A stretch of DNA of 64,000 nt from positions 124,001 through 188,000 of the forward strand of contig NZ_JAMTCT010000009.1 in the NCBI RefSeq assembly GCF_024171995.1, read 5' to 3'. Both the position numbers and the translations under genes were made by a program. The number at the start of each line of letters is the position of its first letter. Positions within the stretch are counted from its first letter, which is position 1. This DNA is from Promicromonospora umidemergens (lineage in GTDB: Bacteria > Actinomycetota > Actinomycetes > Actinomycetales > Cellulomonadaceae). Shown piece by piece: positions 1-9,600 of the stretch. The notes under the pieces were generated by a model. That model had not been told where the DNA came from, did not search any database, and saw nothing but the letters and a program-made list of their open reading frames with translations.

Positions 1-615
1 GGCTGGACCGGCCCGACCGTGGTGGGCGCGCTGGTGGCGGCGGGCTACCGCGTGTCGACGTCGGGCGCTGCCGAACGCCAGGGCATCGTGCACCGCCTCG
101 ACGTCGGGACGTCAGGGCTGATGGTCGTGGCGAAGTCGGAGCTCGCGTACACCGGGCTCAAGCGTGCCTTCAAGGAGCGCACCGTCGACAAGATCTACCA
201 CGCGCTCGCCCAGGGCCACCCCGACCCGACGTCGGGCACCGTCGACGCGCCCATCGGCAGGCACCCGAGCTCGGACTGGAAGTTCGCGGTGGTCTCGGAC
301 GGCAAGCCGTCGGTGACGCACTACGAGACGTTGGAGATGCTGTCGGCGGCCTCCCTGCTGGAGGTGCGCCTCGAGACCGGGCGGACCCACCAGATCCGGG
401 TGCACCTCGCCGCGCTGCGCCACCCGCTCGTCGGCGACCTGACCTATGGCGCGGACCCTGTGCTGGCCTCCAAGGTCGGGCTGACGCGACAGTGGCTGCA
501 CGCGCACCGGCTCGGCTTCGAGCACCCGACGACGGGGCGGCGGGTCGAGGTCGAGTCCGACTACCCGGCCGATCTGGAGGCGGCTCTCGAAGTCGTGCGG
601 GGCGCGTACCGGTGA
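1..615 (+). CDS. rluD: RluD-family 23S rRNA pseudouridine synthase, 3' part
   Basis: This is the C-terminal part of a pseudouridine synthase; the open frame already runs at base 1, so the start lies outside the window. The catalytic signature [15 protein letters not shown] (Asp is the nucleophile that isomerises uridine) and the later [13 protein letters not shown] motif are both present. The family modifies uridines of 23S rRNA helix 69 in the cytoplasm. The gene ends 62 bases before the dnaE start, as in other actinobacteria where lspA-rluD-dnaE are neighbours. RluD versus a close RluA/RluC paralogue cannot be settled without the N-terminal S4 region. Confidence 0.9.
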   Translation, partial: GWTGPTVVGALVAAGYRVSTSGAAERQGIVHRLDVGTSGLMVVAKSELAYTGLKRAFKERTVDKIYHALAQGHPDPTSGTVDAPIGRHPSSDWKFAVVSDGKPSVTHYETLEMLSAASLLEVRLETGRTHQIRVHLAALRHPLVGDLTYGADPVLASKVGLTRQWLHAHRLGFEHPTTGRRVEVESDYPADLEAALEVVRGAYR

Positions 616-664
616 TGTGACCTTCTGCTCGGCGTTGCTGGGCAGGAGTGTCGGTGACCGCTCT

Positions 665-670
665 TAGACT
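665..670 (+). promoter_or_regulatory. -10 element of dnaE, leaderless layout
   Basis: TAGACT is followed by 7 nt and then the ATG at 678. This places the expected transcription start on the A of the start codon. No clear -35 box is visible. Confidence 0.6.
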
Positions 671-677
671 CGTGGGC

Positions 678-3600
678 ATGCCGACCGCCACCGCTTCGAA
701 GAGCGACGACTTCGTCCATCTCCACGTCCACACCGAGTTCTCGATGCTGGACGGCGCGGCGCGGATCGGCGACCTCATGGAGGAGGTCGGGCGGCAGGGG
801 CAGAGCGCCATCGCGACGACCGACCATGGGTATCTGTTCGGTGCGCACGAGTTCTGGGCACAGGCGCAGAAGGCGGGCATCAAGCCGATCATCGGCATCG
901 AGGCCTACGTCACGCCCGGCACCAGCCGGTTCGACCAGACCCGGGTGCGGTATGGCGAGGCGGGCCAGGAGTCCGACGACGTCTCGGCGCGTGGTGCGTA
1001 CACCCACATGACGCTGCTGAGCAAGAACAACACCGGCATGCACAACCTGTTCCGGGCGTCGTCGCTGGCCTCCCTGGAGGGCCAGATGGGCAAGTGGCCC
1101 CGCATGGACCGGGACCTGCTGGAGCGGTACTCCGAGGGGCTCATCGCGACGACCGGCTGCCCGTCGAGCGAGATCCAGGTGCGGCTCCGGCTGGGCCAGT
1201 GGGACGAGGCGGTCCGGCAGGCGGGCGAGCTGCAGGAGATCTTCGGCAAGGAGAACTACTTCGTCGAGCTGATGGACCACGGGCTCGACATCGAGACCCG
1301 GGTGACCAAGCAGCTGATCGAGCTGAGCAAGACGATCGGTGCGCCGCTGGTGGCCACCAACGACCTGCACTACGTGCGGGAGGAGGACGCGACCAGCCAG
1401 GAGGCGCTGCTCGCGATCAACTCCGGGTCCACCCTGGACGACCCGAACCGCTTCCGGTTCGGCGGGACGGGCTACTACGTGAAGTCGGCCGCCGAGATGC
1501 GGAAGGTCTTCAAGGAGCTTCCCGAGGCGTGCGACAACACGCTGCTCATCGCCGAGCAGTGCGAGGTCTCGTTCAACACGTCGGCCAACTACATGCCACG
1601 GTTCCCCGTCCCCGAGGGGGAGGACGAGATCTCGTGGTTCATCAAGGAGGTCGAGGCAGGGCTGCTCCGCCGGTATCCGAACGGGTACTCGGACGCGGTG
1701 CGCACGCAGGCCGACTACGAGGTCGGGGTCATCATCCAGATGGGCTTCCCTGGGTACTTCCTCGTGGTCGCCGACTTCATCAACTGGTCCAAGCAGCAGG
1801 GCATCCGCGTGGGGCCTGGGCGCGGGTCGGCCGCCGGGTCGATGGTGTCCTACCTGATGGGCATCACCGAGCTGGACCCGCTGGTGCACGGCCTCATCTT
1901 CGAGCGCTTCCTCAACCCTGAGCGCGTCTCCATGCCCGACGTCGACGTGGACTTCGACGAGCGTCGGCGCGGTGAGGCCATCCGGTACGTCACGGAGAAG
2001 TACGGCGACGACCGCGTGGCGATGATCGTCACCTACGGCACCATCAAGGCCAAGCAGGCCGTCAAGGACTCGGCGCGGCTGCTCGGCTTCCCCTTCGCCA
2101 TGGGGGAGAAGCTGACCAAGGCGATGCCTCCCGCCGTGATGGGCAAGGACATCCCGCTGTCGGGCATCTTCGACCCGAAGCACGAGCGGTACTCGGAGGC
2201 GTCGGAGTTCCGCCAGGTGCACGACACCGACCCCGAGGCGCAGCGCGTCGTCGAGCTGGCACGCGGTATCGAGGGCCTGAAGCGGCAGTGGGGCGTCCAC
2301 GCGGCCGGCGTCATCATGTCGAGCGACCCGCTGATCGACATCATCCCGATCATGAAGCGCCCGCAGGACGGCGCGATCATCACGCAGTTCGACTACCCCA
2401 CGTCCGAGGGCCTAGGCCTCATCAAGATGGACTTCCTGGGCCTGCGCAACCTCACGATCCTCGACGACGCGCTCGAGAACATCGTGATGAACGGCAAGGA
2501 CCCGGTCGACATCGAGCACGTGGAGCTCGACGACAAGGCCACCTACGAGCTGCTCGCCAGCGGCAACACGCTCGGCGTGTTCCAGCTCGACGGCGGGGCC
2601 ATGCGCTCCCTGCTGCGGCAGATGCGACCCGACAACTTCGAGGACGTCTCCGCCGTCATCGCCCTGTACCGGCCAGGGCCGATGGGCATGAACTCGCACA
2701 TCAACTACGCCCTGCGCAAGAACGGGCAGCAGAAGATCGAGGCGATCCACCCTGAGGTCGTGGAGCCGTTCGCGGAGATCCTGGACGAGACGTACGGCCT
2801 GATCGTCTACCAGGAGCAGGTGCAGCGCGCCGCCCAGATCATGGCCGGCTATACGCTCGGCCAGGCCGACCTGCTGCGCAGGGCCATGGGCAAGAAGAAG
2901 CCCGAGGTGCTGGCCAAGGAGTACGTCAACTTCGAGAAGGGCGCCAAGGAGAAGGGGTACAGCGCCGCCGCCATCAAGGCGGTCTGGGACACGCTCGTCC
3001 CGTTCGCCGGCTATGCCTTCAACAAGGCGCACTCCGCCGGCTACGGCCTCGTCGCGTACTGGACCGCCTACCTCAAGGCGAACTACCCGGCCGAGTACAT
3101 GGCCGGCCTGCTTCAGTCGGTGGGCGACAACAAGGACAAGATGGCGCTCTACCTCAACGAGTGCCGTCGCATGGGCATCACCGTTCTCCCGCCTGACGTC
3201 AACGACTCCGCCGCCAAGTTCACGGCGGTCAAGGGCGACATCCGCTTCGGGCTCACCGGCGTGCGCAACGTCGGCCGCAACGTCGTCGACGCGATCGTGG
3301 AGAGCCGCGAGGCCAAGGGCGCCTTCACGTCGTTCCAGGACTTCCTCGACAAGGTCCCGGCGCCCGTCTGCAACAAGCGCACCATCGAGTCGCTCATCAA
3401 GGCGGGGGCCTTTGACTCGCTCGGGCACACGCGGCGCTCGCTGCTCGTGGTGCACGAGCAGGCCGTCGACTCCGTGATCAGCGTGAAGCGCAAGGAGGCA
3501 GAGGGCCAGTTCGACCTGTTCGCGGACTTCGGCGGTTCGGACGACGAGGCGGGCATGGGCTTCTCCGTCGAGGTCCCGGACCTGCCGGACTGGGAGAAGA

Positions 3601-4226
3601 AGCAGAAGCTTCAGTTCGAGCGCGAGATGCTCGGGCTGTACGTGAGCGACCACCCGCTGTCCGGGCTGGAGCACGTGCTGCAGCGGGCCGCCGACACCTC
3701 GATCGCTTCGCTCCTCACCGACGAGCACCGGCCGGACAACTCCGTGGTGACCGTGGCGGGCCTCCTGACCTCGGTGCAGCGCAAGATGAGCAAGAACGGC
3801 AACCCGTGGGCCGCGGTGACGGTCGAGGACCTGGAGGGCGCCGTCGAGGTGATGTTCTTCGGGGAGACGTACCTCGCGTACTCGACGATGCTCGCGGAGG
3901 ACCAGGTGGTCGTGCTGCGCGGCAAGGTGCGCCGCCGCGACGAGTCGATGCAGCTACAGGCCATGGAGGTGGCCCTGCCGGACATCACCGTCGGGTCCGA
4001 CTCGCCGCTGGCCGTGACAGTGCCGCACAGCCGGGCGGTCGAGCCCGTCATCGTGAAGCTGCGGGAGGTGCTCGCGACGCACCCGGGTTCGGCGGAGGTG
4101 CACGTCGTCGTGGCCGAGCCGGGCAAGAAGACGCTGGTGCGGGCCTCCGACAGCCTGCGGGTGGAGAAGTCGCCGGCCCTGTTCGGTGACCTCAAGGCGC
4201 TGCTCGGGCAGGGCTGCCTCTCATGA
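678..4226 (+). CDS. dnaE: DNA polymerase III subunit alpha (DnaE1)
   Basis: Replicative C-family DNA polymerase that elongates both strands. The N-terminal PHP domain starts with DFVHLHVHTEFSMLDG, and the polymerase active-site motif MPDVDVDF carries Asp421 and Asp423. Finger, tandem HhH and C-terminal OB-fold regions follow (the OB fold around VTVAGLLTSVQRK). At 1182 aa it has the usual DnaE1 length. The frame is open back to a GTG at 648, but the ATG at 678 is preferred because it follows TAGACT by 7 nt (leaderless) and the extra upstream residues do not look like the family. The stop overlaps the start of the NUDIX gene by 4 nt, so the two are probably co-transcribed and translationally coupled. 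Confidence 0.97.
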   Translation: MPTATASKSDDFVHLHVHTEFSMLDGAARIGDLMEEVGRQGQSAIATTDHGYLFGAHEFWAQAQKAGIKPIIGIEAYVTPGTSRFDQTRVRYGEAGQESDDVSARGAYTHMTLLSKNNTGMHNLFRASSLASLEGQMGKWPRMDRDLLERYSEGLIATTGCPSSEIQVRLRLGQWDEAVRQAGELQEIFGKENYFVELMDHGLDIETRVTKQLIELSKTIGAPLVATNDLHYVREEDATSQEALLAINSGSTLDDPNRFRFGGTGYYVKSAAEMRKVFKELPEACDNTLLIAEQCEVSFNTSANYMPRFPVPEGEDEISWFIKEVEAGLLRRYPNGYSDAVRTQADYEVGVIIQMGFPGYFLVVADFINWSKQQGIRVGPGRGSAAGSMVSYLMGITELDPLVHGLIFERFLNPERVSMPDVDVDFDERRRGEAIRYVTEKYGDDRVAMIVTYGTIKAKQAVKDSARLLGFPFAMGEKLTKAMPPAVMGKDIPLSGIFDPKHERYSEASEFRQVHDTDPEAQRVVELARGIEGLKRQWGVHAAGVIMSSDPLIDIIPIMKRPQDGAIITQFDYPTSEGLGLIKMDFLGLRNLTILDDALENIVMNGKDPVDIEHVELDDKATYELLASGNTLGVFQLDGGAMRSLLRQMRPDNFEDVSAVIALYRPGPMGMNSHINYALRKNGQQKIEAIHPEVVEPFAEILDETYGLIVYQEQVQRAAQIMAGYTLGQADLLRRAMGKKKPEVLAKEYVNFEKGAKEKGYSAAAIKAVWDTLVPFAGYAFNKAHSAGYGLVAYWTAYLKANYPAEYMAGLLQSVGDNKDKMALYLNECRRMGITVLPPDVNDSAAKFTAVKGDIRFGLTGVRNVGRNVVDAIVESREAKGAFTSFQDFLDKVPAPVCNKRTIESLIKAGAFDSLGHTRRSLLVVHEQAVDSVISVKRKEAEGQFDLFADFGGSDDEAGMGFSVEVPDLPDWEKKQKLQFEREMLGLYVSDHPLSGLEHVLQRAADTSIASLLTDEHRPDNSVVTVAGLLTSVQRKMSKNGNPWAAVTVEDLEGAVEVMFFGETYLAYSTMLAEDQVVVLRGKVRRRDESMQLQAMEVALPDITVGSDSPLAVTVPHSRAVEPVIVKLREVLATHPGSAEVHVVVAEPGKKTLVRASDSLRVEKSPALFGDLKALLGQGCLS

Positions 4227-4768
4227 CGAAAGCTCCGGGCACCACCTCCCGGCACGTCCCGGAACCGCCGGCCGACACGGACCGCTATCGCGATGGTGAC
4301 CACGCACGCTTCGCCCTCGTGCCCGCCGCGTACCTGTACTTCCGGCGTGAGGGGCAGGTGCTGCTCCAGCTGCGGCAGGGCACCGGCTACCGCGACGGGT
4401 TCTGGGCCTGCGCGGCAGCGGGGCACGTCGAGGAGGGGGAGTCGGTGATCGACACCGCCGTGCGTGAGGCCCACGAGGAGCTCGGGGTGGTCGTGGCGCC
4501 CGAGGACGTCCGTCCGCTGACGGTGCTGCACCGGGGGGAACCGGGCGGGCCGGCGATCGAGCAGCGCGTGGACTTCATGTTCGAGGTGACCCGCTGGACC
4601 GGGACGCCGACGATCCAGGAACCCGAGAAGGCTGCCGACCTGGCCTGGTTCCCGTTCGTCGCGCTGCCGGAGCCGGTGGTGCCGCACGAGCTGGCTGTGC
4701 TGCGAGCGGTGCACGACGCCGGGCGGCATGGCACGGAGATGCCGCGGATCCTGCCGTACGGGTTCTGA
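4223..4768 (+). CDS. NUDIX hydrolase
   Basis: A 181-aa protein with a complete Nudix box at about residues 67-89 (GHVEEGES, then REAHEELGV), which binds Mg2+ and cleaves nucleoside diphosphate-linked substrates. The start codon overlaps the dnaE stop (ATGA), a coupling arrangement. Its place after the replicative polymerase fits a nucleotide-pool sanitising role such as removal of oxidised dNTPs, but that is inference. The family is too broad to name a substrate. Confidence 0.85.
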   Translation: MTKAPGTTSRHVPEPPADTDRYRDGDHARFALVPAAYLYFRREGQVLLQLRQGTGYRDGFWACAAAGHVEEGESVIDTAVREAHEELGVVVAPEDVRPLTVLHRGEPGGPAIEQRVDFMFEVTRWTGTPTIQEPEKAADLAWFPFVALPEPVVPHELAVLRAVHDAGRHGTEMPRILPYGF

Positions 4769-4864
4769 CGCGGTGCCCCCGGGGTACAGGTGGACAGCTT
4801 CACCTCGCGCGACGCGCGTCGCCCACCGTCATGAGGGCGGAGTTTGTCGGCCGCCCCGGTCTCG

Positions 4865-5518
4865 TCAGGTATCGCTCTCCTGATCCCGTGCCCGCCGGGA
4901 GGTGAGCGCGAGCGCCGCCAGAGGTAGCCCTCCGAGAAGCAGCACCGAGGCTCCGATGAGTGGGCGGGGGGCTAGGTCGGAGAGTGCCGACCATCCTGCG
5001 AGCGCGCTCACGACGGCAGCCCACGAGGCAACCACGTAGCGGTTTTTCCGGACGAGCAGGAGATTCACACCCCGATCGGCCGGCGCAGTATCTGTTTGTT
5101 CAGCGCTGCTGCTGCCCTCGGCTGCAGTCCACCCTTGAGGTCGAGAGTATCGCTGGGCGGTCACTCCGCTGAGTATCAACATCGCACCAAACGACAACAG
5201 GACTTCTGGAAGGTGTCCGACGGCTTCTGGGATGGCAATTAGCAGGACCCCTCCGACCGTGGTCGAGGCCGCTCCGACGGTAGCGCCCCTGAAACCCAGC
5301 CGCAGTCCCATGGCGCGCTTCTCGGCGCTGCTGCGTGGAGGCGTCCGACGCTCGATCCCCCAGGCAATGAGGGCGACCGGAAGGCCGCCAAGGAAGCACA
5401 CGGCTGACGCGATCAGGAGGCGGTCGATGGCGGCGAGCACCATCGCGGCAGCAATCGTCCCCACCGTGACGACCCACAGGGCCACCGTGAGCTCACGCAC
5501 AATAACGCGGTTGTTCAT
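4865..5518 (-). CDS. Multi-pass membrane protein of unknown function
   Basis: 217 aa with about six hydrophobic segments, arranged as two pairs in the N-terminal 120 residues and two more near the C-terminus (ASWAAVVSALAGWSAL and ASVLLLGGLPLAALAL), joined by a polar Ser/Ala/Glu-rich loop. The N- and C-terminal halves each hold a similar pair of helices with a LLGGLP/FLGGLP motif, which suggests internal duplication. The ATG at 5518 has GGAGAG just upstream and a possible -10 (TATGTT) at 5549-5554. No family is recognised. It converges with the NUDIX gene; the 96-bp gap holds only a short GC-rich palindrome near 4809-4822. Confidence 0.7.
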   Translation of the reverse strand: MNNRVIVRELTVALWVVTVGTIAAAMVLAAIDRLLIASAVCFLGGLPVALIAWGIERRTPPRSSAEKRAMGLRLGFRGATVGAASTTVGGVLLIAIPEAVGHLPEVLLSFGAMLILSGVTAQRYSRPQGWTAAEGSSSAEQTDTAPADRGVNLLLVRKNRYVVASWAAVVSALAGWSALSDLAPRPLIGASVLLLGGLPLAALALTSRRARDQESDT

Positions 5519-5572
5519 GGGCTCTCCAGGGATTTCGGGATCTGTAAGAACATAGTCCGCACACTAGATCGT

Positions 5573-5613
5573 GCATGACCGTTTTCCACGCTGGGCGCGG
5601 AAAACGGTCATGC
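5573..5613 (-). terminator. 15-bp perfect hairpin after the orphan secreted gene
   Basis: Arms at 5573-5587 and 5599-5613 are perfectly complementary with an 11-nt loop. It lies 28 nt past the stop of the minus-strand gene ending at 5641 and has no T-tract, so terminator function is inferred from position. Confidence 0.65.
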
Positions 5614-5640
5614 CTTGAGTGGGTTAGGACGAGTTGGCTG

Positions 5641-6393
5641 CTAGCACTTGCTGCTCACCCAGGCGAAGAATACGGAAACGCCCATGCTGTAAATGAAGGC
5701 CATGGCGGCGGCGCCCGGTGCGCCTGCAGCAAATATTATTCCCACCGCAACTTGCCAAGCGTATTGATGGAGTACCCCAACGGCCCACACGAGAACCCAG
5801 CACGCAGCACCAGCGGCCATCGCTTGGTTCGAGGCGCCAGCGGTTGGATTCTCGACCACCGTCTCCGTGCCGGTGGGGTCGGTGATGGTTGTGGTACCCG
5901 CTTCGGTGTCGACGGACGCGGTGTAGACCTCGCCACCGACCACGTATTGGAAGTCGCCGTTGCTGAGGTCGGTGATGTCGAACGCATCACGGCTGATCTT
6001 GTCAACGTTGCTGTAAAAGTCTTCGCTGACGAGCTGGAGTTCGAGGCGCTGCCTGGGCGTGATGTCGGTGATGGCACCACCGGATCCTAGATGCACGACA
6101 GCGAAGTTATGCAGCAGTTCCGGGTCGACGGCGGGGTCCTCCAGTGCTGCACCGTAAGAGAGCACACCGCCTTGAAAGTGCGCGAGGAGCGCATCCGACT
6201 GCTCGTCCGCCGGTGCTGCGATCGACTGATCTTCTCCGGACCGAACCTCGGCCATGGTGACCGGCGGATAGGACTCGCTTGCGTTCGCTGTGGAGACCGG
6301 CATGACTGCCGCCATGATCGCCGCGACGACCGTAATGATCCCCGTGAGACATCCGGCTACCGTGTCACGCCGCAGACCCGGCGAGAGCCTCAC
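5641..6393 (-). CDS. Secreted or membrane-anchored protein, unknown
   Basis: 250 aa from a GTG start. An N-terminal hydrophobic segment ending in a cleavage-like ANA-SES site looks like a signal peptide. A soluble middle of about 130 residues follows, then a strongly hydrophobic C-terminal 55 residues with two likely membrane segments and a terminal Cys. No family is recognised. Base composition is lower in GC than the neighbours, with several A/T-ending codons near the C-terminus (an aatattatt run near 5733), hinting at horizontal acquisition. No Shine-Dalgarno sequence precedes the GTG, so the start is uncertain; internal ATGs in the signal region are alternatives. Confidence 0.6.
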   Translation of the reverse strand: MRLSPGLRRDTVAGCLTGIITVVAAIMAAVMPVSTANASESYPPVTMAEVRSGEDQSIAAPADEQSDALLAHFQGGVLSYGAALEDPAVDPELLHNFAVVHLGSGGAITDITPRQRLELQLVSEDFYSNVDKISRDAFDITDLSNGDFQYVVGGEVYTASVDTEAGTTTITDPTGTETVVENPTAGASNQAMAAGAACWVLVWAVGVLHQYAWQVAVGIIFAAGAPGAAAMAFIYSMGVSVFFAWVSSKC

Positions 6394-6578
6394 TAGGGCA
6401 AGGAACGGCGTCCGGCGAACGCGGCGTGAGGATCAAGGCATGTCAATGTAGTTCGCCCGGGCGTTTGGCAGGCGCGGCAGTCCTAGGCGTCCGGTCGGCA
6501 GTGGTTCCCACAGTAAGGATTGCAGTATTTCTGGGTAGGCCAGGCACTGGTTCATCGTGAATCAGAGCTCCGGCAGGG

Positions 6579-6620
6579 GACGTAGGGCGCCTGTCGTTTT
6601 CCGGACAGGCGCCCTACGTC
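6579..6620 (-). terminator. 17-bp perfect hairpin after the subtilase gene
   Basis: Arms 6579-6595 and 6604-6620 pair perfectly around an 8-nt loop, 20 nt beyond the minus-strand subtilase stop. No T-tract follows on that strand. The rest of the gap 6394-6578 shows nothing recognisable. Confidence 0.75.
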
Positions 6621-6639
6621 GTGTTCGTCGGCCGTCAGG

Positions 6640-9600
6640 TCAGCAGGCGCCCGCATCCTCCCAGGGGCCCCACGGCGCTCCCGGCTCCTGGTTGCGGGTC
6701 CACCACCGCGCCTCCCAGAGCCGGCCGTCGTGCGCTACCGTCTCGCCACCCGTGTAGATCCACGAGCTGGTCCAGGCCTGGTAGGTGTCCGACTCGCAGA
6801 CGACCTCGGCGCCGATCTCGGCCCACGGGCCCCACGGCGAGGCGCTCGGGCGATCCCCCTTGCTCCACCACTGGGCCACGTACACCGCACCGTCGTACGA
6901 GGCCGACTCACCTGCCCGGTAGGTGGTGCGTGCCCCCCAGGCGGGCGCTGCCAGGCCGGTCACGGTGACGTCGGTCGACGCGACGACGGGCGCGGCGTAC
7001 GGGTCGGACGTGACGTGCTCGGCGGAGTTGGTGTACGTGCCGGTGGTGGCGTCCTGATCCACCGTGACCTCGTACGACAGGGTTGCCGGCTCGACGTCGG
7101 GCGCCACGTAGTCGAAACAGATGGTGGCACCGTCAGCGAGGACGTCGGCAGGGCTGCCCGCATTCGTCACTGCGGTGCCGAGGGTCCCTCCCAGGTCCTC
7201 GACGCCGATCGTGGCGGACGCCGGAAGCGTGCCGATGTCGCCGTACTCGAACCGGATCTCCGGCCGTGAGTCACTGACGTCCTTGTAGATCCAGGCTTGG
7301 AAGGTGCCCACGGAGTTCGAGAGGTCGGCAGGGTCGCCGCCGTACGGGAAGGGGTCGTCCCACTGCGCCACGGCAACCTGTCCGCCCGAGGTAGCGAGCC
7401 GCACGCCGCGCCCGTTCTCCAGCGAGAGCTGATAGTCCGACCAGAGCGGCGCGATGACGCCGTTCGGGGCGGCGGTGGCCGGCAGCTCCTGGGGAGTCCA
7501 TGGGTCCCCGCCGTACCCGCCGGTCACGGTGATCAGCCCGTCGTCGCCCACGGTGAGGCCGGGATAGGCGCTGCCGTAGTGCGTGAAGGGACCGATCTCG
7601 CTGAACGCGTCGATCGCGACGGTGTCACCGTCCAGAGCGGCGAATCCGATGCCCGCTGCTTCGAGGTCCACGAACCCCGCCGCCGCGGCACACTGCGGTT
7701 CCGTGTCGGGCGTCGACGCCTCGTAGGCGCCCGCCACGCCCACCGGGGTGGGCATGTCGACCTCCCACGTGATGGTCTGGCCGTCGACCACGCCACCGCC
7801 GGTCACCGACTCCGGGTCGATGCTCAGCCCCTCGGGCACGGTGTCCGTGACGGTGTAGGTGAGGTCCTCCGGCGTCACGTTGGGCTCGACGGTGAGGTCG
7901 TACCCGATCGTGTCGCCCACACCTGCGGACTCCACCGAAGCAGTCTTGGTCACGTCGTCGGCCACGCGGGACAGGCGGACGGGGATCTCCCCGATGTCGC
8001 CGGGGCTGTCCGGCGAGGTGCCGAGCACCGCGGTGCCGAAGAACAGGTCACCCTCTGCGGCGTCGGGCAGGTCCCAGTGCACGCGGACGTCGTACGGCTC
8101 GCCCGCCGGCACCTGGCCTTCCGGCCCGGCCACGCCCGCGTTGCCGAGATCCTCGGACGGGACCACTGCGGTCGCCAGCACATGCTCGTCTGGCTGGTCC
8201 TCGCTGCCGCCCCAGTTCTGGACCAGCACCCACCAGGTCCCGGCGTCCGGGTCGGGGACGTCGCAGGCCTCTGCCGAGGCCGACGTGGTGGAGGCGCACA
8301 TCTGGGTCTCCGCGCTCGGCGTGTCCCCGGTGCCCACGAACATGTCGAGGTCCGGCGCCTCCGCCTCGGCGACCTCCGCCACGAGCCGCGCCGCGCCGTC
8401 GGGCACCTCCAGCGTGGTGACGTGCACCTGGCTCAGGTCGTCGAAGGCCGAGTCGTTGGTCGGGTCCTGGCTGAGCGAGCCCTCGTGGAGGTCGGCCTCG
8501 ACCAGGCCACGCACCGAGCCGGTGAAGTCGGTGACCTCGATGGAGCTGATATCGGTCACGGCCTGCGAGCCGGCGTCGCGCCGGGTGGTGATCTCCACCT
8601 CGGCGGGCAGGATCGCCACAGCCGGGACGACGGCGACCGGCAGGGTCACCACCGGAACGTCCGGGTTGCTCGGCGTGAGCGTGATGCGCCCGAACAGCGT
8701 CTCGCCCTCCGGCGCGCCCACCACGTCGGCGGAGACGGCGAGGTCGAGGGAGTCACCCGGCGACACGGCGGCGTCGGCCAGGTCCACCGACACGGTCAGG
8801 CCCTCGTCGGAGTCGACCGACGCTGTCCACGTGACGTCTGCCGGGGCGGACGGCGGAACCTGTGCTGTGCGCTCCCACGAGCACGTGGCCAGGCACTGCG
8901 AGTCGGCGAAGGACGGCAGGTTGAGCGTCTTGGGGTCGCCGCCCGCCTCCGGGTCGGCGGCCAGGTAGTTGGCGTGGGTCTCGTCGAACAGCAGGCCCGC
9001 CTGCGCGGCGAGCCCGATGTCCATGTGGCCGCTGCCCTGCTCGTACGGGGTGGCGGGGGAGCCGTCGAAGTCCACCACGCTGGTGCGCGCCGTGGTCATG
9101 AGCGCCGACTGCTGCTGCGCCGGGCTCCAGTCGGGGCGGGCCTGCGTGAGCAGGGCTCCGGCGCCGGCCACGTGCGGGCTCGACATCGACGTGCCCGAGA
9201 TGATGCCGTACTCGACGTGGTCGTACGCGCCGTCGGCCACGCCGTACGCGGCGAGGATGTCGACGCCGGGGGCGGTGATGGACGGCACGATCGTGTCGAC
9301 GGCCCGGTTCGGGCCGCGCGAGGAGAAGCTGGACATCGTGTCGCCGAGGGCGTCGTCCTGCGTGAACGTGGTGCCGGAGATCGCGGCGGTGTGCCCGGAG
9401 CCCTCGGCCAGCCAGGCCCGCAGCGTCTCGCCGTCGGCGAACCCGACGGCGACGCCCGGGACGACGAACGCGTCGCCGAGCAGGGAGCCGGCGTTGGCCT
9501 CGTCGTTCGTCAGCACGAAGCCGGTGGCGCCCTGTGCCGCCACGTTGGCCGACTTCTCCACGCGGCCGTTGCCGCCGCGGGCGCAGACCACGATCTTGTC

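Noticed and set aside
648-680. GTG 648 as dnaE start
   Set aside because: The ten added residues do not resemble DnaE N-termini, and the GTG would precede the -10 element that serves ATG 678.
5573-5613. Inverted repeats as insertion-sequence ends or attachment sites
   Set aside because: There is no transposase or integrase gene in the window, arms differ from site to site, and the repeats sit at gene ends, which fits terminators better.
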